DNA of 36,279 bases. It comes from Bacteroidota bacterium (GTDB lineage: Bacteria; Bacteroidota; Rhodothermia; Balneolales; Balneolaceae). A program made the translations under genes and the position numbers. This document shows, in pieces, positions 26,031 through 36,241 of the stretch. Below the pieces are notes generated by a model that made no database searches, had not been told where the DNA came from, and was given only the letters and a program-made list of their open reading frames with translations. The stretch lies in the NCBI GenBank assembly GCA_009926145.1, contig RFPJ01000004.1, positions 1 through 36,279 of the forward strand. Reading direction: 5' to 3'. Each line of letters opens with the position of its first letter. The stretch's first letter is position 1.

Positions 26031-29000
26031 ATGAGACAATATTGTAGATATGCATTCCCAATATTATATCTCGTAATAAATATAGAAGTAGCTTACGGCC
26101 AAATTACGACAAGTAAAAGACAGCTAGAATACAATGCCACTGAATTAAGTATCACTTTTTATCAGGTAGAGTCAGGGCTTCCGAGTAATAATATTTTAGG
26201 GGTTGTTCAATCCAATGATGGTTTTATCTACATCAGCACAATAGATGGTCTTTTGCGTTTTGATGGGGTTCAGTTTAGAAAGTTTTCTCCAGATCACACA
26301 AATTATTCAGATAGTCCGGTAATTAGAAATCCGAAAGTAGACAAGTTTAATAACATTTGGGTACTAAATGACAATTATACGAATGTACTACGCTTTGATG
26401 GAGAGCAGTACCACGGTTATCCAAGTTATTGGTACGACAAAGCTCTTAATGATTTCATAGTCACAACCTCTGGCGATCCTTTAATAGCCAATCAAGAGGG
26501 TTTATTCTTATACAAAGAGACTCAAGATTTCAATGGCTTCAGCTTACTATCGAGTGAGCCGGTTGTGGATTTATTTACCAATGCGAAAGGAGATCGTACG
26601 TTCTATCAAAGCTTCAATGCATTATATGAATATAAAAATGGGAACATTGAACTCCTTTACAGGTTTGATTTTAAGTCTATTATACCTAGTTGGGAGCAGC
26701 CCATTCGTTTGTATATGATTGATGAAAGCAGATTTGTTGTTTTAGTTGATGGCACTATATCTCTTTTACACCTCACACCTAACAAGACCGTCGAAATGCG
26801 AGAAATACTCTCATCTATTAATCATGTAAGTTATTCTAATATAGATCAGCTACACATTATTAAAGGTAGAAGCATTTATGAATATGACACCAAAATTGAA
26901 AAACTAAAAATAGTAGATAGCCAGGTATTTGCTAAAGGAATTATTATTAATGATCTAAATAAAATTTCAGCTACGACTCCTGAAGGGTTAAGAGATTTTA
27001 GTGTTTATGCCTATAAGGATAGTGTGATTATTGGTTCTGAATTTATTAAGGGTATCACGGGTGTATCGGATATGATGATTGACAGACAAGGGCTTGTATG
27101 GTTAACAACTGGAAGGTTTGGTTTGGTGAAAATTCGTAGAAATCAAATCAAAAACTTTATTAACCAAGATATACCTGTGAATTCATATTCCATTACAGAA
27201 TGGGAAGGCATGATGTATGGAATATCTCAATTTGGACTGTTTCAATTAGGTGAAAATGATAATATTAAAGACACAAAGCTGAGTAATGCAGGTTTGCCAG
27301 CTTCTATGCTTGCTTACACTTATAAGAATCGACGTAATGAATTATTAGCATCTCCATTTAGAGAAGGTTTATGGGGCTATGATGAAACAAATAACCGATG
27401 GGTTGAGCAAAAGGCACTAAATAATACATTTTCTGAAGAGTTTATCAGAATCCATTCGATATTAGAGACGGATAGTATTTCGTATATAGCCGCCAATCAG
27501 GGAGTCGTCAAGACTAAAGATTGGGAGTCATTCTCTCTTCTGCTTAAATCACAAAATATTGGTTCAAAGGAGATAGGGTCAATATCAATATGGGGGAGTG
27601 GAGATTTATTGGTAGCAACAATTGATAACGGATTATGGGGGATCCGTAACAATCAATCACCAAAACAAATAAACTTTGAGGCAGGAAGCTTAGATAATAT
27701 TCGTCAAATTTATGTGCACACAAAAGACACTGTATTTTTAGCAGGTTGGAATCGAGGAATAAGAAGGTTGGTGATCGATACATTAGACTATTCCATTCAA
27801 GATTATAAAGAACTAACCAGTCTAAGCGGATTAAAAAACAATTATATACATGGATTAGTACGGGATAATAATGGTCATTTTTGGTTTAGTACTAATGGTG
27901 GCTTAGGCAGGATATCTGTGAAAAACCTAAATGGTTTTTTAAACGGTAAAAGTGAGTTGGCACTTAATTGGTTTGGACAACGAGATGGTATTGGGAACGA
28001 GGAATTTAATGGTGGAACCTCTAATTCAGTATTTAAAGATTCAAAACATAGACTTTGGTTTGCTAATCAAGATGGTTTGGTAATGGTGAATCCAAATATA
28101 TTTAATCCTGCTTGGATTACTAATCCCTATCAGGTTAGCATAGAACGGTTTTATTCTGAGTCTGGATATTTAGAAACACTTAATGTTGATACAGTAATTT
28201 TAGCACAGGGTGATAGAAGATTGGCCCTATTTTATAGTATCCCTGATTTTTTGGGGCAGCCTATAGACTATAATTATCGAATTATTGAGTTAGATAACGA
28301 TTGGATATCAAATGGTGAAAGACGTGTGGCGGTATATTCAGATGTCCGACCAGGTACCTATACCTATCAAGTAAAAGCCGAGTTAATGGATGGGGCAGAA
28401 TCTGTAGATGAGTTAATTATTATCGTCCCCAGTTTTTTTTACGAAGAAGCTTGGTTTCAGTGGCTGCTATTTCTAGTTCTAGTAGGATGTGTTTTGCTGG
28501 GTTTTAGTATTCAAGCAAAACGAATAAAAAAATGGCGGGAATTGAATTTATTGGTTCAAAAGACTCTTTATGAGAAAGAACGGTTATTTCATAGCATTGC
28601 TCATGAACTAAGAACCCCTCTTACTTTGATATTACATCCCTTAGAACGAGTAATGGAGCTTTATTCAAACCGAAAAAATTCCAAACAGCATAAGGAAATT
28701 CTTAGGGCACATAAGAATGCAAATAGATTAAAAGATTTAATTAATCAAATATCTGATATTCGCGTAATTACATCTGAAGGACAGTTACCAATAAAACTAG
28801 AAGCTATTAATCTTACTAATCATATCAATGATCTACTATCAGATTATGTGGAATGGAGCGAATATTTAAACATAAAAATTGAGTTCAAAATTGATACCGT
28901 AACTACTCCAATCAACTTAGATCGCAAAGGAATAGATAGAATATTTTCAAATCTTATTATGAATGCCTTGAGGTATAATTTAGATAATGGAAAAGTTCGG

Positions 29001-30152
29001 GTAGAATTAATTGACAATTCGGACTTTGTCCAATTAAAAATTTCTAATCAAGGTATAGGAATAAGTGATTCCGAAGTACCCTTTATATTTGATTATCTGT
29101 ACCAGGGAAAAAATGCTAAGGGTTACAAAGGAACTGGTATAGGTTTATACCTAGTTAAATATTGGGTAGATGCCATGAATGGCATTATTTCGGTTGAAAG
29201 TATATTAAATGATTGGACAACCTTTACGGTGAGTTTCCCGAAACAAGCTGAAGCTGACTATGAAGCTTATAAGTTGAGAGGAAATCGTAAAGTTGGTTTA
29301 AATGCAGAGAAGAATATTTTACCTAGTATTATAAAAAATAATATCTGGGCTCAAGACTTATCTTCATCGGATGACAAATCAAATAATCATGATATAGTTC
29401 AATTAGATTCTCTGAAACAAACTATACTAGTAGTAGATGATGATAAAGACATATTGGAAAGTGTTTCACTAAATCTTTTAGACGATTATAATTTAAAAGT
29501 AGCGGCAAATGCCTATTCTGCTCTAGAGATAATCAAGAGCATTCATATCGATTTAGTTATAACCGATATCAGAATGCCTGAAATATCGGGTTTAGAACTT
29601 GTAAGTGCGATTAGAGACGATCTAAAATTAAAGAATACACCAGTAATCTACTACTCAGCATTGGATCACCAAGAATTAACAAGGGAAGGGCTGTCTACCG
29701 GGGCCGATATTTATTTGAAAAAGGATGTAAGTCTAGAAGAATTCCTTTATACAGTTAAGGACACATTAGAAAGAGAGAAAAAAGCTTCTGGATTACTGAA
29801 CATAGATGGTCAGCCAGGAGATACACATGATCTTGTATCTCAAATTGAAGCTATAGTTATTCGTCACCTTTCAGATAAATCATTAAAAGCAGAGTGGCTA
29901 GCTGAGCAACTATTCATAAGTCGTGCTAGTTTATACCGAAGGTGGGCTGAGGTATCTAATCAAACCTTAAATGATTACATTAGATCTATTAAAATTAGGG
30001 AAGCTAAAGAGATCATGTTAAATGATCCAGATATTCCTATGCGTTATGTGGCTAAATCGGTTGGATATTCTTCTTATGCTTATTTTAGCAGCCAATTTAA
30101 AAAGGTCGTTGGTGTTACGCCTGTTGATTTTATGAAAACAAAAAACCCTTAG
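26031..30152 (+). CDS. Hybrid two-component system regulator (signal peptide, beta-propeller sensor, Y_Y_Y, histidine kinase, REC, AraC HTH)
   Basis: Propeller repeats (DRQGLVWLTTGRFGLVKI, DNNGHFWFSTNGGLGRI), TM near WFQWLLFLVLVGCVLLGFSI, H-box HSIAHELRTPLTLILHPLERV, GTGIGLYLVKYW, REC TILVVDDDKD/VITDIRMP, AraC HTH AKSVGYSSYAYFSSQFKKVVGVTPVDFM. Confidence 0.93.
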   Translation: MRQYCRYAFPILYLVINIEVAYGQITTSKRQLEYNATELSITFYQVESGLPSNNILGVVQSNDGFIYISTIDGLLRFDGVQFRKFSPDHTNYSDSPVIRNPKVDKFNNIWVLNDNYTNVLRFDGEQYHGYPSYWYDKALNDFIVTTSGDPLIANQEGLFLYKETQDFNGFSLLSSEPVVDLFTNAKGDRTFYQSFNALYEYKNGNIELLYRFDFKSIIPSWEQPIRLYMIDESRFVVLVDGTISLLHLTPNKTVEMREILSSINHVSYSNIDQLHIIKGRSIYEYDTKIEKLKIVDSQVFAKGIIINDLNKISATTPEGLRDFSVYAYKDSVIIGSEFIKGITGVSDMMIDRQGLVWLTTGRFGLVKIRRNQIKNFINQDIPVNSYSITEWEGMMYGISQFGLFQLGENDNIKDTKLSNAGLPASMLAYTYKNRRNELLASPFREGLWGYDETNNRWVEQKALNNTFSEEFIRIHSILETDSISYIAANQGVVKTKDWESFSLLLKSQNIGSKEIGSISIWGSGDLLVATIDNGLWGIRNNQSPKQINFEAGSLDNIRQIYVHTKDTVFLAGWNRGIRRLVIDTLDYSIQDYKELTSLSGLKNNYIHGLVRDNNGHFWFSTNGGLGRISVKNLNGFLNGKSELALNWFGQRDGIGNEEFNGGTSNSVFKDSKHRLWFANQDGLVMVNPNIFNPAWITNPYQVSIERFYSESGYLETLNVDTVILAQGDRRLALFYSIPDFLGQPIDYNYRIIELDNDWISNGERRVAVYSDVRPGTYTYQVKAELMDGAESVDELIIIVPSFFYEEAWFQWLLFLVLVGCVLLGFSIQAKRIKKWRELNLLVQKTLYEKERLFHSIAHELRTPLTLILHPLERVMELYSNRKNSKQHKEILRAHKNANRLKDLINQISDIRVITSEGQLPIKLEAINLTNHINDLLSDYVEWSEYLNIKIEFKIDTVTTPINLDRKGIDRIFSNLIMNALRYNLDNGKVRVELIDNSDFVQLKISNQGIGISDSEVPFIFDYLYQGKNAKGYKGTGIGLYLVKYWVDAMNGIISVESILNDWTTFTVSFPKQAEADYEAYKLRGNRKVGLNAEKNILPSIIKNNIWAQDLSSSDDKSNNHDIVQLDSLKQTILVVDDDKDILESVSLNLLDDYNLKVAANAYSALEIIKSIHIDLVITDIRMPEISGLELVSAIRDDLKLKNTPVIYYSALDHQELTREGLSTGADIYLKKDVSLEEFLYTVKDTLEREKKASGLLNIDGQPGDTHDLVSQIEAIVIRHLSDKSLKAEWLAEQLFISRASLYRRWAEVSNQTLNDYIRSIKIREAKEIMLNDPDIPMRYVAKSVGYSSYAYFSSQFKKVVGVTPVDFMKTKNP

Positions 30153-30174
30153 AAATGTTCAGTTTCTAAGGGTT
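30144..30174 (-). terminator. Perfect 12-bp stem terminator overlapping the stop of the hybrid two-component gene
   Basis: AACCCTTAGAAA-N7-TTTCTAAGGGTT; minus-strand side is followed by TTTTTGTTTTC. Confidence 0.65.
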
Positions 30175-30472
30175 CGGGTTAACAATTTCACTTTTCAGTG
30201 ATTAGGGTTACACAATGAGATAAATATAGTAATTTCAGTAATTAATTAACGTATCAATATTTTACAATATTGTATCAATTTAACAAAATATGAGACTTGA
30301 ACAATAATATTGTTCCTTTTGTTACCATTCATAATTTTATACCAAATAACCCCTTTTTGCATCTTTAAAAGTGTATTTTTTTGTTTTTATACATTCTATA
30401 AGGGGAATTTGAAATTGTAAGTATCTAGTGAAATCTATTGAAGGGCGAATTCTTTTGTCTCATAAATGATGT

Positions 30473-30502
30473 TTTTATGCATATTTATGTCTTTATGCAT
30501 AT
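30473..30502. repeat. Two direct copies of TTTATGCATAT at 18-bp period in AT-rich intergenic DNA
   Basis: Read directly at 30474-30484 and 30492-30502; each contains palindromic ATGCAT. Confidence 0.6.
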
Positions 30503-30609
30503 CAAGACGAAAGATGAGCAGATTTGATTTTTTTTTCAGTTGTTGACTAATACTTCTTTTGAATAAGAATCGTCAAGATTTACAAGATGGGCATACATTC
30601 GAAAAAAAG

Positions 30610-30697
30610 TACCGCGGGCCGGGCTCGAACCGGCACGGTCATTTAAATAACCATTGGATTTTAAGTCCAACGTGTCTACCAATTCCACCACCGCGGC
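30610..30697 (-). tRNA. tRNA-Leu (anticodon UAA)
   Basis: Minus strand GCCGCGG...TTGGACTTAAAATCCAA (anticodon TAA), long variable arm, GCCGG-TTCGAGC-CCGGC T-arm, CCGCGGT-A 3' end; CCA not encoded. Confidence 0.93.
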
Positions 30698-30708
30698 ATT
30701 TCGAAGCA

Positions 30709-30716
30709 CAAATATA
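30709..30716 (-). promoter_or_regulatory. Bacteroidota-type -7 element upstream of tRNA-Leu
   Basis: Minus strand TATATTTG matches TAnnTTTG, about 11 bp before the tRNA 5' end. Confidence 0.45.
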
Positions 30717-30842
30717 AGGCTAATATAAAATGATACCTAAGAAATAATTAAAAACTTTTGTTCCTGATTGTAACTCTATCCCTAAGGTCGATTATTAGTT
30801 TCATTGTAGTAATTTTAAGAGAATTAGCTGTAAATTTAAGTT

Positions 30843-31433
30843 ATGATTAGAAAACAGCACGTAGTCATCGAGTTATTATTTATCATCTCTTTGATATTTT
30901 TTTTCTCAACCCCGATTGTGGGTCAGATTGAGGTTGGAGTTTCCTATGAACTTAGGGATGAAAACCCCCAAAATGGGTTTGGTTTACGTATAGAGGCCCC
31001 GTTTCTAACGCAAGTGCCCGTGATTAATTTAGGTGTGCGACTTCATTTGAGTTATTTTAATGATGAGAATGAACTAACTCAACAAGGAATTCGATACTCA
31101 GAAGAAATAACTAATTATGATGTGGGTCTACAAGCAATAGCTGGGCTAAGTGTGGGGTTAGTTGAGCCCTATGTTGGTTTAGGGATTGGAACAGAAAGAT
31201 TACAAATAGAACCATTTGATTTTGGCAATGGGGTATTTGATCTACTATTGTCAGATAAAAATGATGACAATTTATATTGGAATGCTTCAGTAGGTGCAAA
31301 AGTTAGCATTATACCCATCCTCAAGCCCTTTATTGAATACAGATACACAAATACAGAATTAGGTACTCCTCGTTTTGAACAGTTTGATTCGAAAACAGGT
31401 AGAATGATTTTTGGTGTTGCGATACGTTTATAA
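30843..31433 (+). CDS. Outer-membrane beta-barrel protein
   Basis: 196 aa, signal peptide ending near STPIVGQ, alternating beta pattern, C-terminal RMIFGVAIRL. Confidence 0.7.
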   Translation: MIRKQHVVIELLFIISLIFFFSTPIVGQIEVGVSYELRDENPQNGFGLRIEAPFLTQVPVINLGVRLHLSYFNDENELTQQGIRYSEEITNYDVGLQAIAGLSVGLVEPYVGLGIGTERLQIEPFDFGNGVFDLLLSDKNDDNLYWNASVGAKVSIIPILKPFIEYRYTNTELGTPRFEQFDSKTGRMIFGVAIRL

Positions 31434-31445
31434 AATTTTGATCAA

Positions 31446-33689
31446 TTGTCTACAATAAACAAATATCAACTTAGTTCTCATGTTTTAGAGCAAGCACAGC
31501 AAGAAGACTTGGAGCAACTATTATTTATCTGTCGCTCTAATATCGGCCTTGTAGATGAAGAACAAATTACGAAGGCTTTTAAATTGTGTTATCTCTCCCA
31601 TGATGGTATCACTAGGGCTTCTGGAGAACCCTATTATTATCACCCCGTAGAAGTAGCAAAAATTGTAGCTCAAGAAATTAATATAGATGACACATCAGTA
31701 ATAGCCGCATTATTACATGATACCGTTGAAGACACTGATATTAGCCTTGAAGATATTCGTTATTGGTTTGGCGAAGAAGTTGCGGTAATCATTGATGGAG
31801 TAACCAAAATTACGGGTGTTTTTAAAACCAGAGATTCCAAACAAGCAGAAACCTTTATGAAGCTACTGCTTAGTATGGCAGAAGATATTAGGGTAATTTT
31901 GATAAAGTTTGCGGACCGGCTCCATAATATGAGAACCATACAGCATCTTAGACGCGAGAAACAAATTCAAATCGCCTCTGAGACTATGGATCTCTACGCA
32001 CCGCTTGCTCATAGATTTGGCTTATTCAGCATCAAAAATGAATTAGAAGATTTATGTTTTAAAACCATTGACCCAACTTCCTTTAAATTCGTGGCACGAA
32101 AACTAAGAGAAAAGAAAGAATCTCGTGAAGCATTTATCGATGAATTAATGATGCCAGTTGGACGTCAATTACGCGAACAGAATTTATCTTTTGAAATAAA
32201 GGGTAGACCTAAGCATATCTATTCCATTTACCGAAAGATGCAGCGTCAACAAAAACCCTTTGAAGAAATTTATGATCTTTTTGCCATACGAATCATTCTA
32301 GACGACCCTCATACGAAAGAGGATTGCTGGAGAGTATATTCAATCATTACCGATTGGTATACACCTATACCCGAGCGGTTTAGAGATTTCATTTCTGTTC
32401 CAAAAGCAAATGGTTATCAATCACTGCATACCACGGTCATTACCAATCAGGGTAAAAAAGTCGAAGTACAAATTCGCACCCGAAAAATGGATAACATTGC
32501 TGAAAGAGGCTTAGCAGCACATTGGAAGTATAAAGAAGGTGAGCAATCAGGATCCGATACCTTAGACCGGTTTGTATCCTGGGTTCGCGAAGTATTGGAC
32601 AATCCAAGACCGGATTCAACAGCCGATTTTGTGAAGGATTTCCAGCTGAATCTCTATCAGGACGAAATTTATGTTTTTACCCCAAAAGGTGAACTTAGAA
32701 CATTACCATTCAATGCAACACCCATAGACTTTGCCTTCGAAATTCACAGCGAAGTAGGGGAAAGAGCAATGGCCGCTAAGGTTAATGATAAGATGGTACC
32801 CTTGAGACACAAACTAAGAAATGGTGATCAAGTTGAAATAATCACGGGTACTAAAATAAATTTAAACCCAGACTGGATGGATGATGTGGTAACACATAAA
32901 GCCAAATCCAGAATACGCCAGTTTATAAAACAAAAACAACGTAAGATAGCCGATGTTGGGAGAGATATTTGGGATAAGCGCTGTAATAAAGGTAAACTAG
33001 AAATAACGGATCAAGAGCTTACCAGGATTGCCCGCAAATTTAAGTATGAATCCACACAAGGCTTATTCTATGATTTAGGTACGGGTTCGATTGATGTGAA
33101 TCAAGTATTTAAGGAGGCAAAAAAATTCAAAAGTACGGGTAAAATTGATCAGGATGATTCCGAAATCTTAGAATCATCCATTTCAACTCATGATGAGGTA
33201 CAACAGAAGTACTATGAAGCAGCTCGTGCTTTTGGGCAAGGGAACGCCCTTATCTTGAATGGGGATGTTAGCCATGTTAAGTATACCTATGCCAACTGTT
33301 GTAATCCAATTCCTGGTGATGAGGTTTTAGGGTTTATCTCAAGAAATGGTGATGTGAAAATTCACCGAAGTATGTGTAATAATGCCCAGCATTTGTTGAA
33401 AAATGAAAGTGATCGAATAATTGACGTCCGTTGGGCAGGTGCTATTGATTCCACTTTTCTTGGTGCCATTAGGGTTATTGGAGAAGATAGGGTAGGTATG
33501 ATTAATGACATCACAGATATTCTTTCTCGATCCTTATCTACCAATATGAAGAGTATTAACGTGTCGAGCGATGAAGGGATGTTTGAAGGCATCATAACCC
33601 TTTATGTAGATGGAATTAATCATCTAGAAAAAATCATGAAACGCCTTGAAAAATTACAAGGTGTAAAAAATGTTTTACGTTACGAGTAG
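31446..33689 (+). CDS. Bifunctional (p)ppGpp synthetase/hydrolase RelA/SpoT (TTG start)
   Basis: HD domain (AALLHDTVEDT, KFADRLHNMRT), synthetase motif RFRDFISVPKANGYQSLHTTV, TGS and ACT regions. Confidence 0.95.
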   Translation: MSTINKYQLSSHVLEQAQQEDLEQLLFICRSNIGLVDEEQITKAFKLCYLSHDGITRASGEPYYYHPVEVAKIVAQEINIDDTSVIAALLHDTVEDTDISLEDIRYWFGEEVAVIIDGVTKITGVFKTRDSKQAETFMKLLLSMAEDIRVILIKFADRLHNMRTIQHLRREKQIQIASETMDLYAPLAHRFGLFSIKNELEDLCFKTIDPTSFKFVARKLREKKESREAFIDELMMPVGRQLREQNLSFEIKGRPKHIYSIYRKMQRQQKPFEEIYDLFAIRIILDDPHTKEDCWRVYSIITDWYTPIPERFRDFISVPKANGYQSLHTTVITNQGKKVEVQIRTRKMDNIAERGLAAHWKYKEGEQSGSDTLDRFVSWVREVLDNPRPDSTADFVKDFQLNLYQDEIYVFTPKGELRTLPFNATPIDFAFEIHSEVGERAMAAKVNDKMVPLRHKLRNGDQVEIITGTKINLNPDWMDDVVTHKAKSRIRQFIKQKQRKIADVGRDIWDKRCNKGKLEITDQELTRIARKFKYESTQGLFYDLGTGSIDVNQVFKEAKKFKSTGKIDQDDSEILESSISTHDEVQQKYYEAARAFGQGNALILNGDVSHVKYTYANCCNPIPGDEVLGFISRNGDVKIHRSMCNNAQHLLKNESDRIIDVRWAGAIDSTFLGAIRVIGEDRVGMINDITDILSRSLSTNMKSINVSSDEGMFEGIITLYVDGINHLEKIMKRLEKLQGVKNVLRYE

Positions 33690-33850
33690 TTGGTAGCTAT
33701 TGAATACTAGGTTCTTTAATTTAACCCATGTATTTATATAAATAACAATTTGTTATGAGTTAAATGCCTCTCAATCAATCACCCGATTGATTTTTGAAAA
33801 ACAAAATTACAAATGCATTAAGAAGAGCAAAAGAAATTAGGACAAACATT

Positions 33851-34168
33851 ATGATGACCTACACAAAACGAGATATAGTTAGAAGAGTAGCAGAAGCCAA
33901 CAATGACCCAATGATTAAGGTAGAGCCTTGGGTAGATTCCGTTATCGCAGCCTTAAGAGATATTATGATGTCTGCGGACACAGAATGTAGAATTGAAATT
34001 AGAGATTTTGGAGTTTTTGAGGTAAAGGAAACGAAAGCAAAACCAAAGGCTAGAAACCCAAAAACCAATGAAGTTATTTATGTGCCTGCACATCGAAAGA
34101 CCCACTTCAAGCCTAGTAAAATGTTGAAGCAATTCTTGCGTGAACCACTAGAAGATTCTAATTCCTAA
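33851..34168 (+). CDS. HU/IHF-family DNA-binding protein
   Basis: MTYTKRDIVRRVAEANN...IEIRDFGVFEVKETKAKPKARNPKTNEVIYVPAHRKTHFKPSKMLK; supplied ORF has a TTG start at 33794 but family alignment favours ATG at 33851. Confidence 0.9.
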   Translation: MMTYTKRDIVRRVAEANNDPMIKVEPWVDSVIAALRDIMMSADTECRIEIRDFGVFEVKETKAKPKARNPKTNEVIYVPAHRKTHFKPSKMLKQFLREPLEDSNS

Positions 34169-34171
34169 TCG

Positions 34172-34597
34172 TTGTCGCCGCAATATTTTCGGTATTTAGC
34201 TATTGATTTAGGTGCTAAGCGCATTGGTCTAGCACATACCGATTTGTTGCGTACCATTGCAAGCCCTTTAGAGACTATAAGTAATGATATGCTATGGTCT
34301 AGATTAGATCAGTTAATTGAAACAGAAGAGTATCGGGCGATGGTTATTGGTTGGCCACTTGAATCCGATGGTAATGAAGGCCCTTCGATAGAAAGGGTCA
34401 GAAAGTTTCTTCTATCGTTTTCAAAGAGATATCCTAATTTGAAAGTCCACAAGGTAGATGAACGATACAGTTCAAAAGAAGCTGCTCAAGTCTTGATTGA
34501 CTCCGGAACCTCTAAGAAAAAAAGGCAAGAAAAAGGAAGGCTTGATAGAATAGCTGCAGCAATTATACTACAAAGATACTTAGATCATCATAATTAG
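34172..34597 (+). CDS. ruvX: Putative pre-16S rRNA nuclease / Holliday junction resolvase-like RuvX (YqgF), TTG start
   Basis: YLAIDLGAKRIGLAHTD, VIGWPLESDG, VDERYSSKEA, LDRIAAAIILQRYL. Confidence 0.93.
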   Translation: MSPQYFRYLAIDLGAKRIGLAHTDLLRTIASPLETISNDMLWSRLDQLIETEEYRAMVIGWPLESDGNEGPSIERVRKFLLSFSKRYPNLKVHKVDERYSSKEAAQVLIDSGTSKKKRQEKGRLDRIAAAIILQRYLDHHN

Positions 34598-34603
34598 CAC
34601 CTT

Positions 34604-35155
34604 ATGTCAATTTTGCCCATAGTAACCTATAATGATCCTGTATTACGTACTCAAGCACAAGCTGTACCTGAGTTAAATCAAGAAGTGGAACAATTTGCAC
34701 AGGATATGGTTCAAACAATGTATCATGCCAATGGATTAGGTCTTGCGGCACCTCAGGTTGGACGTTCTCTAAGAATTTTTGTTTTTGATCCGGACCCTGT
34801 TTTAGAGGATGATGAACCGGATATGGGGGTAATTATTTGTATAAATCCAGTTATTGTAAGTAAAAGTGAAGAAATGGTGGTTATGGATGAAGGGTGCTTA
34901 AGTCTGCCAGAGTTAAACGATAAGGTAAAACGTTCAGAATCCATTGTTCTTCAATACAGGGATATTACTTTCAATGAACAAGAGCTATCCTTAACAGGAT
35001 GGCCAGCAAGAATAGTACTGCATGAAATGGACCATTTAGATGGTGTGCTATTTATTGATCACTTAAGTAGTTTTAGAAGGCGTATGCATAAAGCGCAGCT
35101 CAGCGATATTGAAGCTGGTTTAGTAGAAACAAGTTATCCTTTAAAACCTAAATAG
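34604..35155 (+). CDS. def: Peptide deformylase
   Basis: GLGLAAPQVG, EGCLSLP, HEMDHLDGVLFIDHL motifs. Confidence 0.97.
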   Translation: MSILPIVTYNDPVLRTQAQAVPELNQEVEQFAQDMVQTMYHANGLGLAAPQVGRSLRIFVFDPDPVLEDDEPDMGVIICINPVIVSKSEEMVVMDEGCLSLPELNDKVKRSESIVLQYRDITFNEQELSLTGWPARIVLHEMDHLDGVLFIDHLSSFRRRMHKAQLSDIEAGLVETSYPLKPK

Positions 35156-35159
35156 ATAG

Positions 35160-36125
35160 ATGACTAAAAAACTTATGAAAATAGTTTTTATGGGTTCGCC
35201 TGAATTTGCTTTGCCTAGTCTCCAGGTACTTATCGATTCATCACATGAACTTCTAGCCGTCGTTTCAGGCACTGATAAACGTAGAGGGCGAGGAAAAGAG
35301 CTAAGCCCTACACCCGTAAAAGCCATGGCCATACAACATGGGATTCCTGTAATAGAAGCCGATTCTATGAAGGATAAAAATCTAGAAAAAAAGCTTTTAG
35401 AATTGAATCCTGATTTATTTGTGGTAGTCGCATTTAAAATTTTACCCCAAAAGCTAATAGACATACCCAAAATTGGTTCAATCAATGTTCATGCCTCGCT
35501 TTTACCTAGATATAGAGGAGCAGCTCCCATTCATTGGGCTATAGCCAAAGGGGAGACCTTTACGGGTAACAGCATCTTTTTCTTGGACAAACAAGTGGAT
35601 ACGGGTTCAATTCTTTGCACTAATATCACTGAAATTTCGCCTCATGAAACCACAGGAGATGTATATCAGCGTTTAAAGTTGATGGGTGCTGACTTACTTA
35701 AAGAGGCTTTAGGATTATTATCAAGCGGTACATATACACTAGTCCCTCAAGATCATTCTCTTGCTACACCTGCTCCTAAAGTTCAGAAAGAGGATGCGAG
35801 ACTAAATTTTTCAATGAGTGCAACCCAGGTCTATAATCAGTTTCGTTCGATGACCCCTACACCAGGACCCTGGGTAGAATGGGAGGATATTCCATTGAAG
35901 GTGCATTCAATTTCAGTTGCAGGAGATGATCAATTAAATAGCTCGGGTATAAATGATCAACTCATAAATAGACGAGTGGGTGACCTTCTAATTCATGATG
36001 GTCGACTACTCGTTAAATGTTCCGATGGGTTTATAGAAATGCATGAATTCCAATTTCCTTCAAAAAATCGTGTATTAGTGGCCGACTTTTTAAAAAGTCA
36101 TTCCATAAGTGGTTCTTTCAACTAA
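35160..36125 (+). CDS. fmt: Methionyl-tRNA formyltransferase
   Basis: IVFMGSPEFALPSL, SINVHASLLPRYRGAAPIHWAI; downstream of def. Confidence 0.97.
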   Translation: MTKKLMKIVFMGSPEFALPSLQVLIDSSHELLAVVSGTDKRRGRGKELSPTPVKAMAIQHGIPVIEADSMKDKNLEKKLLELNPDLFVVVAFKILPQKLIDIPKIGSINVHASLLPRYRGAAPIHWAIAKGETFTGNSIFFLDKQVDTGSILCTNITEISPHETTGDVYQRLKLMGADLLKEALGLLSSGTYTLVPQDHSLATPAPKVQKEDARLNFSMSATQVYNQFRSMTPTPGPWVEWEDIPLKVHSISVAGDDQLNSSGINDQLINRRVGDLLIHDGRLLVKCSDGFIEMHEFQFPSKNRVLVADFLKSHSISGSFN

Positions 36126-36145
36126 CTAGGAGTAAGGTCATCTTC

Positions 36146-36241
36146 ATGAAGGAATTTGTGATGGTGGAAGATTACCAAAAAGTAGTCAATAATAATCCAT
36201 CAAACATAGATGAAAATATTTTATTTGGCTATTTGAGATAG
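36146..36241 (+). CDS. Possible micro-ORF (31 aa) downstream of fmt
   Basis: ATG-to-TAG MKEFVMVEDYQKVVNNNPSNIDENILFGYLR; no homology recognised. Confidence 0.15.
   Translation: MKEFVMVEDYQKVVNNNPSNIDENILFGYLR

Noticed and set aside
8152-30516. CAAGACGAAAGAT occurring at about 8153 and 30504
   Set aside because: A 13-mer pair in 36 kb is expected by chance and the contexts are unrelated.
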